A stretch of DNA of 64,000 nucleotides from Sulfuricurvum sp. (GTDB taxonomy: Bacteria > Campylobacterota > Campylobacteria > Campylobacterales > Sulfurimonadaceae): NCBI GenBank assembly GCA_028710885.1, contig JAQTTG010000006.1, positions 62,001 through 126,000 on the forward strand, given 5' to 3'. Below are positions 19,328 to 28,096 of this stretch, piece by piece. A program made the translations under genes and the position numbers. The notes beneath the pieces are model-generated. The model saw only the letters and a list, made by a program, of their open reading frames with translations. It did not search any database and had not been told where the DNA came from. Within the stretch, counting starts at the first letter, position 1; the number at the start of each line of letters is the position of its first letter.

Positions 19328-20517
19328 ATGAAAAGATGTGAATTCTTAACCGTAGCAACCGGTGCAGTTGGATTAGCGCTAATGCCAAAAATTACTTTAG
19401 CCGAAAAGTCTATTTCTGATCCAAAGCTAGTGAGTAAAGACTTTAGCAAACACCCTTATTACGACAACAAGGTCGTCAGGGTGTATGACAACAAAGTTTC
19501 AAATTATGATTTCACAGATGGAAGTATTTTCTAGAAAACAATTGACCAAACTGTATTAGCTTCAATGCTTAAAAAATCGCTGGTTGAATTAAGCAATCAG
19601 AAAAACGAATCGAAAGCTTGGAAATAAATTCTAACCTGTGGAAAAAGTGACAATGTAGAGAATAAAAAGGTCGCCATCAAGATATACTTCAATAATACGG
19701 GCAGAGATATAAACACAACACTTAATAATAAACCGGCTATGATGGTTGTTTTAGTAAAAAGCCTTGTTAATGCGTGGTTAAAGGAAGAGTACATACTTGT
19801 CTTTGATTGTTCGTGTCCTTTTCTCGAATTATTTTAAGATGAAGTAAGGTCACATGGATTAAATAAGCTTCAAATGAAAGGTAAAAGTGAAAACTTGCCG
19901 GAAAGCGGAAAAACTATTTTCTTGTCGGATAACAAAGGAATGATGCGAAAAGAAAATCCCCAAGATCAGTTCCCTATCCCAAAATGCTTACTAGATGCTG
20001 ATTATCTGATTCACCTGCATTTAGTGAAGATACACGAACGCGGAGTCACCGGTGCAATGAAGAACCTGTATGGGATATCCCGCGAAGTGGGGCTTTATGT
20101 GCATGGGTTGCCTAAAAGTTACAAAGAGACCTATCATTTGCTTACATATTGTTGGCTCCTGAGAACATGCAATGTAGCCGTTTAAATAAAGCTGAGTTTA
20201 TTTTCGAAGGTCATAGTCCGGATACCATCGATAAATTTGAAAACAACTTATTTTTACCGGATGGGAAACCTTCCAGTTTGATTGTTAGTCGAAGTCAGTT
20301 TTTTCACGATACAATTTATCCAGTTTTGTAAAAGCTGAATACACCTTAGCCAATATTGAAAAGATCCGTAAAGATTTTAAAACCATGGGACCGGATAAGT
20401 GGTTTGAAAATTCGTCTGAACGCTATGAAGGTTGGCTGTATGACTGGGGTAGAATTCAAAATGCGAACTAAGACAATTTTCCTGTGAAGGACCTTGCTTT
20501 CAGATATATTAATTAAG
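19328..20517 (+). pseudogene. Decayed DUF362 protein with secretion signal
   Basis: Starts MKRCEFLTVATGAVGLALMP (signal-like) and continues SKHPYYDNKVVRVYDNKV, then a TAG at 19532. Past several stops the same and other frames give KKVAIKIYFNNTGRDINTT, VFDCSCPFLE, NLPESGKTIFLSDNKGM, ADYLIHLHLVKIHERGVTGA, LYGISREVGLYVHG and a C-terminal MGPDKWFENSSERYEGWLYD. K-x-N-x-N and the DYLI-x-L-x-x-x-K-x-H-x-x-x-G-x-T pattern match the DUF362 domain of the intact gene at 14489, but the tail differs, so it was a related, not identical, protein. Confidence 0.65.
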
Positions 20518-20680
20518 TATCTATTTGACAACAATTATCACATTATAAACACGTGAAACAAACACGAACCAACGGTCGGCATTAGCAAATGCGGATATTC
20601 ACCTGCTCGGCTTGCTAAGAAATGGTATGAAAATCTGTCATGCGAAGTCCATGGTACAACTCAAAAACAATTATTTACGT

Positions 20681-21355
20681 ATGAACAAAATCAAGTATTA
20701 TTTCCTAATCTCTATATTTGCACTAAAGACAGGTGCTTTTTATTTAAGTGCAAAAAATAACCTGCCTCAAGGATATAAAGGAGATCCTTTTAAAGGCAGC
20801 ATCAACACCAAGGGAGCGCAAGTTATACGGGGTTGTGTAGAATGCAAGTATTTCGATTTGGTAGGTGAAGGTGTTGCTTATCCCGATAAAGATTCTCTAA
20901 ATAATGTTAGTGGTCCTTACAATTACCAATTCGGACGTGCGAACCCAGTGCCGAATATGTGGTCTTTTTCGAATCAACGAAGGAGTTGATTTGTCGTACA
21001 CAAATGAAAAGTTAGATTTCAGTCATTCCAATGTTTTTCACTCCCGAACGTCGTCAGGAATTTATTGGTTGGACCAACGATGGGGAGTGGTGTAATTACA
21101 CCGTGAATGTAAAATAAACAGGAACGCACATAATTAGATTTTTATACTCAAACAAATTGAAAACATTTAAGATGTCAGTTAACAATAAAGCATCCGAGGA
21201 ATATGCAGTCCCTTTGAAAAATGATAGCTAACTAAATGGAATTATGCTGATAATATAGGCACAATAATTTCCCCCAAAACAGGCTTAAATTTAGTTACAT
21301 AACATATCAGTGGTGGTATGAATTATGCTTATCTGGAGTTTAAAAAACAGTAATC
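20681..21355 (+). pseudogene. Decayed carbohydrate-binding-module-like secreted protein
   Basis: Signal peptide MNKIKYYFLISIFALKTGAF, then GAQVIRGCVECKYFDLVGEG, VAYPDKDSLNN, a frameshift at about 20980 into RINEGVDLSYTNEKLDFSH, then WTNDGEWCNYTVNVK and a stop; later NADNIGTI and a C-terminal GGMNYAYLEFKK. E-x-x-x-Y-D-x-G-G-E-G-x-A-Y-x-D and W-x-x-x-G-E-W-x-x-Y-T-V-x-V are hallmarks of CBM6/CBM35-like beta-sandwich modules. Any catalytic part is missing. Confidence 0.55.
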
Positions 21356-21394
21356 TATCTAATGAAAATAAATAAAGTGAAAATATCAACTAAA

Positions 21395-22234
21395 ATGAAT
21401 AGAAAACTAATCATACAATTCGGATTAGTTTTGATTATGATTATCCCAATCGATGGTATGTGTGTAACTAAAATTCAGGTGCAAAGCCTGCAGATGAAGC
21501 AACTCAAAGGATTAAAAGTATTTAAAGAGGAGTTATTACATGGTGAAATAGCAGACACACGTATTGAACATTTTGCCTTTGTTGGACCTGTTTTAAAGAA
21601 AATGCTATTACCAAAAGATAGCACATGTATGTTTGTTTTCATTAAAGGAAACGCAAGTCTGAATGTAGGTTTTAAGAAATTTACAATAGTACAGGAATCA
21701 ATTGTTCTGCCATTTTTGTATAATGAAATTACTTTCAATATTCCTAAAGGTGAAACGCTTCATTTTGTTTTATTTACCAAAAAGTTATCCGAGCAGGATA
21801 AGGTTGATTTCTCGAATTTTCCGTATGAAAATAAAATCGATATCTATTTCACTAAATTCAGCGATAGTGAACCTTATACCGAGAAAATTAAAAGTCCGAA
21901 CACAGTCAGTCGCACCGTACTTAAATCCGATATAATTCCACGTGTATCGCTTGGAACCGTTGAAGCCAAGGGCCCTGATACTGTGGGAGCACACGAACAC
22001 CCAATGCTTGATCAGTTGTTTCTTGGACTTGAAGGTAACGATATTGTTGTGCATGCCGATGATAAATCAGCTGAACTGAAAGAGTTTTCGCTTTTACATA
22101 TTCCCATTGGTTCGAGCCATTGGGCTATCGTTGGTAAAGGAAAGAGAATGTACTATCTGTGGATGGACTTTTTTCTGACGAAAGATGGCCAGGAATGGCT
22201 CAAAACTCACAAGCCGATTAGTAAGAATACCTAA
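21395..22234 (+). CDS. Exported double-cupin-like protein
   Basis: Open from 21362, but the second Met at 21395 begins a clear signal peptide (MNRKLIIQFGLVLIMIIPID), so I choose it: about 279 residues. The N-terminal half has weak beta-strand repeats (cupin-like). The C-terminal half has VEAKGPDTVGAHEHPMLDQL, FLGLEGNDIVVHADD and LHIPIGSSHWAIV, a cupin with H-x-H, E/Q and a distant His for metal binding. Reaction unknown. Located among decayed carbohydrate genes; the intact frame among wrecks suggests it is still selected. Confidence 0.6.
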   Translation: MNRKLIIQFGLVLIMIIPIDGMCVTKIQVQSLQMKQLKGLKVFKEELLHGEIADTRIEHFAFVGPVLKKMLLPKDSTCMFVFIKGNASLNVGFKKFTIVQESIVLPFLYNEITFNIPKGETLHFVLFTKKLSEQDKVDFSNFPYENKIDIYFTKFSDSEPYTEKIKSPNTVSRTVLKSDIIPRVSLGTVEAKGPDTVGAHEHPMLDQLFLGLEGNDIVVHADDKSAELKEFSLLHIPIGSSHWAIVGKGKRMYYLWMDFFLTKDGQEWLKTHKPISKNT

Positions 22235-22285
22235 ATTTCTAAATAATCCGGAGATTCCATACAACAACTAACAAAAAATAAATGT

Positions 22286-22600
22286 ATGAAAAATATTGAT
22301 TGCTATATTTATGATAATTTCAGTAATAGCAAATGCTCAAACGCATCAATGCTTATTACTCACGTAAGATAAATTGGTAGAAATAAGGAAAAATTATTTG
22401 CTGTCCTTAGCTACGAAAATCATAGTAATGTTTGGATGTGATTTTGAAAAAAACTGGCCTTCTCAACGAGTATTATGACCCCGTTTATTTGCTCCGATTT
22501 TAAACAGGATTCCTGAATTGTAACATTCTGGTTTTGTAGATGTTGAATTGACTGGATGGGAATGAGGTATTTGAAATATATTTATAATATTTGATTGTCA
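22286..22600 (+). pseudogene. Remnant of a secreted-protein gene
   Basis: An ATG at 22286 plus one frameshift gives KILIAIFMIISVIANAQTHQ, a clean lipoprotein/Sec-type signal peptide. Further scraps (IVMFGCDFEKNWPSQRVL, LFAPILNRIPEL) lie in broken frames. The family is not recognisable. Confidence 0.35.
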
Positions 22601-22674
22601 AAGGGAAAATACATGAAAATGATTAACAGTTAGTTGAAGTTCTGATGTATAAACTATATCGAGTCTTTTTCTGA

Positions 22675-22741
22675 GTGTCATTTAGTGCAAACATTAACGC
22701 ATTTTGTCTATTTCTTTTGGCTCTGATAACACCTATCTTTG
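22675..22741 (+). promoter_or_regulatory. Conserved upstream element, copy A, with -7 box
   Basis: GTGTCATTTAGTGCAAACAT at 22675, CGCATTTTGTCTATTT, then TAACACC and TATCTTTG at 22734-22741, an exact TAnnTTTG box about 28 bases before the ATG of the esterase gene at 22769. This is the best-placed of the three copies and shows the element is a promoter plus an upstream block of about 40 conserved bases. Confidence 0.7.
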
Positions 22742-22768
22742 TTTTTATTATTTTAATTATTTTGTAAA

Positions 22769-24196
22769 ATGAAAAAATATATTTTGATATTGGCACTTTT
22801 TGTTAGTGTAATGCTACTGCATGCTGAAATTACTCTACCTGCTTTAATTGCAAATAATATGGTGTTGCAACAAAAGTCGGAAGTAAAACTGTGGGGAACT
22901 GCCAACGCAAACAAAACAGTAACTGTCAAAATGTCATGGAGCAATAAAAGCTATAAAACATTATCGGACAGTAATGGGAGTTGGTTACTTAAAGTGCAAA
23001 CTCCAAGTGCAGGCGGACCCTTTACAATCACTTTCTCGGATGGACAGAAGAAAACTATTTCTAATGTAATGTTAGGCGAAGTTTGGCTCTGTTCGGGACA
23101 ATCCAATATGGAAATGCCTGTAAAAGGATATAATGCACAACCAGTTGATTATTCATTAGAGACTATCAATCAATCTGAAAATTCCACACCAATTCGACTT
23201 TTTAAGATTGATAAAATTAAAAGCATTACGCCATTAAATAATCTTCCAGGAGATTGGCAGTTAAATAATCCTTCATCAGTAAAAGATTTTAGTGCTATAG
23301 CTTATTTTTATGCACTTTATCTGCAGTCGGTTTTGAAAGTACCTGTAGGAATTATTACTGCAGCCTGGGGCGGCGTTGGCATCGAATCATTTATGGATAG
23401 TATTTCTCTTTCTCAGTTTCAGAAAGTGAATACTCCGAAGCAGAATACTTCTAAATTCACTTATCCAATGAATTGTGAATTATATAATGCAATGATTTTT
23501 CCGCTCCGAAATGTTACAATTAAGGGTGTTATATGGTATCAGGGTGAAACTAATGCAGAACAATCGGCTTTGTATAGAAAAAAATTTCCTGCAATGGTTG
23601 CCAAATGGCGAAATATTTGGAAATTGGGCGATTTTCCGTTTTACTTTGCTCAGATTGCTCCATGGAAATACAAAGCTGTAAATGGTACTGCTGCTGCACG
23701 AATGCGCGAAGTGCAGCAATATTTGGCAGAGGATGTTCCGAATGCAGGCATAGTGCCAACTATAGATACCGGAGATTCGCTTATAATTCATCCTGCTGCT
23801 AAAAAACTTATTGCAGAACGTTTTGCTCATTTGTCCTTAGCAAGAACCTATAATATAAAAGGTATAGAATATCAAGCACCTTTGTTTAAATCAATGACGG
23901 TAAATAATGATACTGTTGTGCTTGATTTTAAAAATGCTGAATTGGGTTTTCATACCAATTCAAAGAAAATACAGAGTTTTGAAATCGCCGGTAGTGACAG
24001 CATTTTTAAACCTGCAAGAGCTATGATTACTGATAAAGCTACTAAAATAAGATTGACAGAACCCTCGATCAAAACTCCAATTGCAGTAAGATATGCTTTT
24101 AAAAACTTTGCCCCTGCAAGTTTATTTAATAATTTAGGATATCCTTTAATGCCATTTAGAACGGATGATTGGAAAGAAAAAAAAGAGATGAAATAA
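22769..24196 (+). CDS. Sialate O-acetylesterase family (SGNH hydrolase)
   Basis: 475 residues; signal peptide 1-19 (ending LLHAEI). LPALIANNMVLQQKSEVKLW is the usual beta-sandwich opening. The catalytic Ser is in WLCSGQSNMEMPVKG; GVIWYQGETNAEQSALYRK is block III; the Asp/His pair is in TIDTGDSLIIHPAAKKLIAE. Known family activity: removes acetyl groups from sialic acids or from O-acetylated plant and mucin glycans, exported to periplasm. First gene of a same-strand run with the MFS transporter (9 bases apart) and the isomerase-like gene, so probably an operon driven by copy A. Confidence 0.88.
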   Translation: MKKYILILALFVSVMLLHAEITLPALIANNMVLQQKSEVKLWGTANANKTVTVKMSWSNKSYKTLSDSNGSWLLKVQTPSAGGPFTITFSDGQKKTISNVMLGEVWLCSGQSNMEMPVKGYNAQPVDYSLETINQSENSTPIRLFKIDKIKSITPLNNLPGDWQLNNPSSVKDFSAIAYFYALYLQSVLKVPVGIITAAWGGVGIESFMDSISLSQFQKVNTPKQNTSKFTYPMNCELYNAMIFPLRNVTIKGVIWYQGETNAEQSALYRKKFPAMVAKWRNIWKLGDFPFYFAQIAPWKYKAVNGTAAARMREVQQYLAEDVPNAGIVPTIDTGDSLIIHPAAKKLIAERFAHLSLARTYNIKGIEYQAPLFKSMTVNNDTVVLDFKNAELGFHTNSKKIQSFEIAGSDSIFKPARAMITDKATKIRLTEPSIKTPIAVRYAFKNFAPASLFNNLGYPLMPFRTDDWKEKKEMK

Positions 24197-24204
24197 TTTA
24201 AAAA

Positions 24205-25446
24205 ATGAAACAACACGATCTGAAAATAATCCCATGGTTGGTAGTGGCCTTACTTTTCATTGTAACCGCACTTAGTTTTATGGATAGGCAAATATTGTCA
24301 ATGTCCATTCTGAAAATTAAAGAGGAAATTTCAATTACTGACACCGATTACAGCTGGATAACCGGTGGATTTATTGCTGGTTATGCTTTGATGTTTACCT
24401 TGGGAGGTGTTTTTATCGATAAATTTGGCTCAAAGCTTGGCTTAACACTTTCGTTAGCGATATGGACAATTGCTTCCGGTTTGCATAGTACAGCAACTAC
24501 AGTGCCTCAATTAATCCTGTTCCGGTTTTTGTTGGGAATTGGCGAAGGCGCTTGTTTCCCTGGTGTAATAAAAGCTGTTATTGAGTGGATTCCTATCCAA
24601 AAAAGATCGTTGGCAACTGGTATAGCCATTGGTGGTTCGGCTATCGGGGCAGTGGTGGCACCTTTACTTGTTATATCGATGCTCGATACAGTTGGTTGGC
24701 GTGTTTTGTTTTTAGTTTCACCAGTAATCAGTTTTATTTGGATTGGAGCCTGGTTGTATTTAAATAATAAAACAAATTCGAAACAAAAAATAGAAATTAT
24801 TCCTGCTGCAAATACTCTATCAAGTGTCAAGTATTCATTTTCCACGGTTTTAAAAAATAAAAATGCATGGGTATTTATTGCTATGCGAATGTTATTCGAC
24901 CCAATATTTTACTTTCTCATGTTTTGGATTCCAAAGTTTATGAGCGAGAGTCGTGGTATATCCATCGATTTGATCGGAAAATTATTTTGGATTCCATTTA
25001 TGGTATTGGGTATTTCGAACATTTTAGGTGGATATATTTCCGATAAAATTTTCCAAAAAACTGCTAGTCTGAATGTTGCCCGAAAGTCCATAATGACTGC
25101 GGCCGCATTGCTTACTTTTTCAGTTTTATTTATTCAAAAAGTCGATTCAGCTTATGCTGTAATTGCCTTGATTTCGATATTCTTCTTTGCACATGGATTA
25201 TGGATTACCAACTATTCAACAGCCGTTGGCGATGTCTTTGGAAGTAAAGCAACTTCTACGATGTTCGGTTTGACAGGCACTTTTGGAGCAATTTCTGCAT
25301 TCTTTATTAATAGGGGAATTGGGCACGTTGTTACTAATTATTCTTACGATCCACTGTGGATTTGGGCCGGCTTAATGTATCCTTTAGCATGTTGTATTTT
25401 CCTGATATTTATTCCTAAAATTAAAAAGTCGGCTGACTTTGAATAA
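24205..25446 (+). CDS. MFS transporter, hexuronate/anion-cation symporter-like
   Basis: 413 residues with about 12 hydrophobic helices. FMDRQILSMSILKIKEEISI in TM1 and GEGACFPGVIKAVIEWIPIQ followed by KRSLATGIAIGGSAIGAVVA are typical of the ACS/ExuT branch of the major facilitator superfamily, which takes up hexuronates, glucarate or similar anionic sugars with protons. Start chosen at the ATG 9 bases after the esterase stop. It presumably imports the product of the adjacent glycan-processing enzymes for the isomerase that follows; the exact sugar is not determinable. Confidence 0.82.
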   Translation: MKQHDLKIIPWLVVALLFIVTALSFMDRQILSMSILKIKEEISITDTDYSWITGGFIAGYALMFTLGGVFIDKFGSKLGLTLSLAIWTIASGLHSTATTVPQLILFRFLLGIGEGACFPGVIKAVIEWIPIQKRSLATGIAIGGSAIGAVVAPLLVISMLDTVGWRVLFLVSPVISFIWIGAWLYLNNKTNSKQKIEIIPAANTLSSVKYSFSTVLKNKNAWVFIAMRMLFDPIFYFLMFWIPKFMSESRGISIDLIGKLFWIPFMVLGISNILGGYISDKIFQKTASLNVARKSIMTAAALLTFSVLFIQKVDSAYAVIALISIFFFAHGLWITNYSTAVGDVFGSKATSTMFGLTGTFGAISAFFINRGIGHVVTNYSYDPLWIWAGLMYPLACCIFLIFIPKIKKSADFE

Positions 25447-25493
25447 TATTCCATTTGTCAGCCCATTATAAAAAGAATTTTAAAAAGATTGTA

Positions 25494-26963
25494 ATGAAAA
25501 AAGTTGAAAAAGTTGATTTCTCTATTTTTAAAGAAAATTTAAAACCCCGCATTGGAGTTATTGGCGTTGGACATCATACCTATTGGGCTCAATTTCCGGG
25601 ATTACTCGAAGAAATGTATAAAAAGCAAGATGTTTTTATAGGAAAAATTCCTGAGTTTGTAGATGTGGTGGATTTTGGATTAGTAGATGATGCTGAAAAA
25701 GCATATCAAGCTGCGAAATCCCTCCTTGCCGCCAATCTCGATTTGCTTTTTTGTGATATGGTTACCTATGCCACTTCGGGGACTTTTGGTATAATCATGA
25801 AAGCGCTGACCATTCCTATTGTGCTGGTGGCATTGCAACCCTTAGATGCGTTGGATTATGCCAACGCGACTACCTATATGCAACTCAACAACGATGATAT
25901 TTGCTCTTTGCCCGAATTTACAGGAGTCGCAGCTCGCATGGGAGTACGTATTCCAGATACCATTATAGGCACTTTATATAATGATCCGTTGGTTGACAAA
26001 CAAATTGATGAATATTGTCGAATTGCTGGTGTTTTACATGGATTGAAAAATGCACATTTTGGTCATATCGGTCATTCGCTCAATGCCATGCTTGATATGC
26101 ATTTTGATCCAACTATGTTTACAACTTATTTTGGATGCCATATCAAAGCCTGCGAAGCAAATGAATTGGTAACAGCTTATGAAGAGGTTACCGATTTAGA
26201 AATAGAAAATGCTAAAAGTAAGATATTATCATTTTTTGATACTCCTGATCCGGTTTCTGATCCTATTTCATTGAAATTGATAGATGAAGATTTGTATGTA
26301 TCTGCACGTGTTTATGTCGCTTTGGATAATTTTATCAGAAAAAGTAAATTAAGTGGATTAGCATATTATTACGACGGCATTTATGGGAGTTTGGTACGTC
26401 AAGTGATGACTAGCCTCGCTGTAGGAAACTCTTTGTTGACTGCCAAAAACATACCAATGTGTGGTGAGTCAGATGTGAAAACCTTGATTGCACTCTATAT
26501 TATGGATAAAATGGGCATTGGGGGGAGCTTTGCTGAATTTCATCCGGTAGATTTCGTAGGAGACTTTGTTTTGGTAGGTCACGATGGACCACATAATATT
26601 TCAATTGCTGAAGGAAAACCTGTTATTCGTAGTTTGAAGAAATTTCATGGCAAACCGGGTTCAGGGGCAGGAGTTGAGTTTAAAATAAAAACCGGACCAA
26701 TTACCATATTAAGCATCAATTCTACTTATGATGGAAAGTTTAAATTTGTGATTGCTGAAGGTGAATCTGTTGCAGGGTCCATTCCTGCAACAGGGAATAC
26801 TAATACACGCGGAAAATTCAAACCTGATGTTAGAACGTTTTTGACAAAATGGGTAAAAGAAGCTCCTACACATCATTTTTCCCTTGGGGTAGGACATCAT
26901 GCTGCTACGATAGTCAAAATTGCGAATTATCTAGGACTTGAATCGGTTGTAGTTACGGATTAA
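25494..26963 (+). CDS. L-fucose/L-arabinose isomerase family protein
   Basis: Open from 25455, but I prefer the Met at 25494 (MKKVEKVDFSIF), giving about 489 residues. RIGVIGVGHHTYWAQFPGLL is the N-terminal Rossmann-like start of FucI/AraA enzymes; LLFCDMVTYATSGTF, FGHIGHSLNAMLDMHFDP, GESDVKTLIALYIMDKMG, EFHPVDFVGDFVLVGHDGPH and LGVGHHAATIVKIANYLG follow, carrying the usual acidic and His metal ligands. Family enzymes interconvert aldoses and ketoses with Mn2+. It is not close enough to classical FucI or AraA for me to assign a substrate. Ends overlap by 4 bases with the convergent AraC gene. Confidence 0.75.
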   Translation: MKKVEKVDFSIFKENLKPRIGVIGVGHHTYWAQFPGLLEEMYKKQDVFIGKIPEFVDVVDFGLVDDAEKAYQAAKSLLAANLDLLFCDMVTYATSGTFGIIMKALTIPIVLVALQPLDALDYANATTYMQLNNDDICSLPEFTGVAARMGVRIPDTIIGTLYNDPLVDKQIDEYCRIAGVLHGLKNAHFGHIGHSLNAMLDMHFDPTMFTTYFGCHIKACEANELVTAYEEVTDLEIENAKSKILSFFDTPDPVSDPISLKLIDEDLYVSARVYVALDNFIRKSKLSGLAYYYDGIYGSLVRQVMTSLAVGNSLLTAKNIPMCGESDVKTLIALYIMDKMGIGGSFAEFHPVDFVGDFVLVGHDGPHNISIAEGKPVIRSLKKFHGKPGSGAGVEFKIKTGPITILSINSTYDGKFKFVIAEGESVAGSIPATGNTNTRGKFKPDVRTFLTKWVKEAPTHHFSLGVGHHAATIVKIANYLGLESVVVTD

Positions 26964-27841
26964 ACAGAATTTCTTTTCCTGTATTCAGCCGGTGAGATTT
27001 GAACTTTTTCTTTGAAAATACGTGAGAAATAGAATGCGGACTCAAATCCAAGTTCGTATGCTATTTCCTTTATAGTTTTGTTTGTAGATGTAAGTAAAAT
27101 TTCAGCACTGCGAATTCGGAGTTGCAGATGATATTGTACTGGAGGTAAACCTGTGTATTTCGTGAACATTTTACGAAAGTACGAATAGCCCATATTCAAT
27201 TCTTTGGCTAATTTTACCGCATCAACTTCTTGGTATACACGTTCATTTAGCAAAAATGTTGCTTTCCTAATTTTATTTTCAATATCCGTACCTTCAAATT
27301 CTTTGTACTTCAATAAAGCTATAATTTGACTGATATAGGCTATAAGTAAACCCACACAGATCTGGTGATAACCCGGCTTTTCGTTCATAGTCAGGTTATA
27401 AATCTTATTAAAATAGTCAAGGATTTCACTATTTAATCCAATATTTTGAATAGGATTTTCAGGTGTAAAGAAAATTCTTTTTAATAGCAAATTGGTCATT
27501 TCACCGTTAAAGCCAATATAATGAGTTTTCCAACCGGTACTTTTTAGAGGGCGATATCTGTGCCACTCTCCCGGAAGTAATACAATCATGCTGCCGGGAG
27601 TTACACGGTAAGTTTTGAAGCTGTTCTGAAAAACGCCATAGCCTTCGGTGACATAAATGATTTGATATTCCTGAAGAATCCTTCCTTTCTCCGAATTAAA
27701 CCAATAGCGGGAAGGATGACCTAATTTTGGTGGGTATATGGTTCCTGGCAGCACATTTGAAATTCCAACAACAGTTAAGTTCAGATTTAATTCCAAATCT
27801 TGATCTGATAGTGTTGTGTATTTAAATGGTGTGGTTTTCAT
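26960..27841 (-). CDS. AraC family transcriptional regulator
   Basis: 293 residues. N-terminal cupin-like sensor (YQIIYVTEGYGVFQNSFKTY, PGSMIVLLPGEWHRYRPLKS, GWKTHYIGFNG) and C-terminal double helix-turn-helix (DAVKLAKELNMGYSYFRKMF, IKEIAYELGFESAFYFSRIF). The sensor binds a sugar or related ligand in this family. It is convergent with the isomerase gene and divergent from the FAD/Fe-S oxidoreductase gene, with a 255 base shared upstream region, so it is the natural regulator of 28097-30940 and perhaps of the isomerase operon. A weak paralogue pair lies at 30962-32251. Confidence 0.87.
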   Translation of the reverse strand: MKTTPFKYTTLSDQDLELNLNLTVVGISNVLPGTIYPPKLGHPSRYWFNSEKGRILQEYQIIYVTEGYGVFQNSFKTYRVTPGSMIVLLPGEWHRYRPLKSTGWKTHYIGFNGEMTNLLLKRIFFTPENPIQNIGLNSEILDYFNKIYNLTMNEKPGYHQICVGLLIAYISQIIALLKYKEFEGTDIENKIRKATFLLNERVYQEVDAVKLAKELNMGYSYFRKMFTKYTGLPPVQYHLQLRIRSAEILLTSTNKTIKEIAYELGFESAFYFSRIFKEKVQISPAEYRKRNSV

Positions 27842-28096
27842 TGTCTGTCATTTTATGCAAAGATATAGCCATTTTATGTATTTTCCAAATGAATTTTAAT
27901 TAATAATTTTGTATCGTAATTCTTGAATTATTACGGATTTTTGAGTAATTATAGATATTACTTAAACATTTTTATATTTAACAATTAATGAAAATTATTT
28001 AGTAGAATTCATCATAAATCATATTGTTGATTTTGATTATCAATAATTAAATTGTGAATATTATTCTAATTTATTGTTCTTAAAAGTTCTGTTTAT

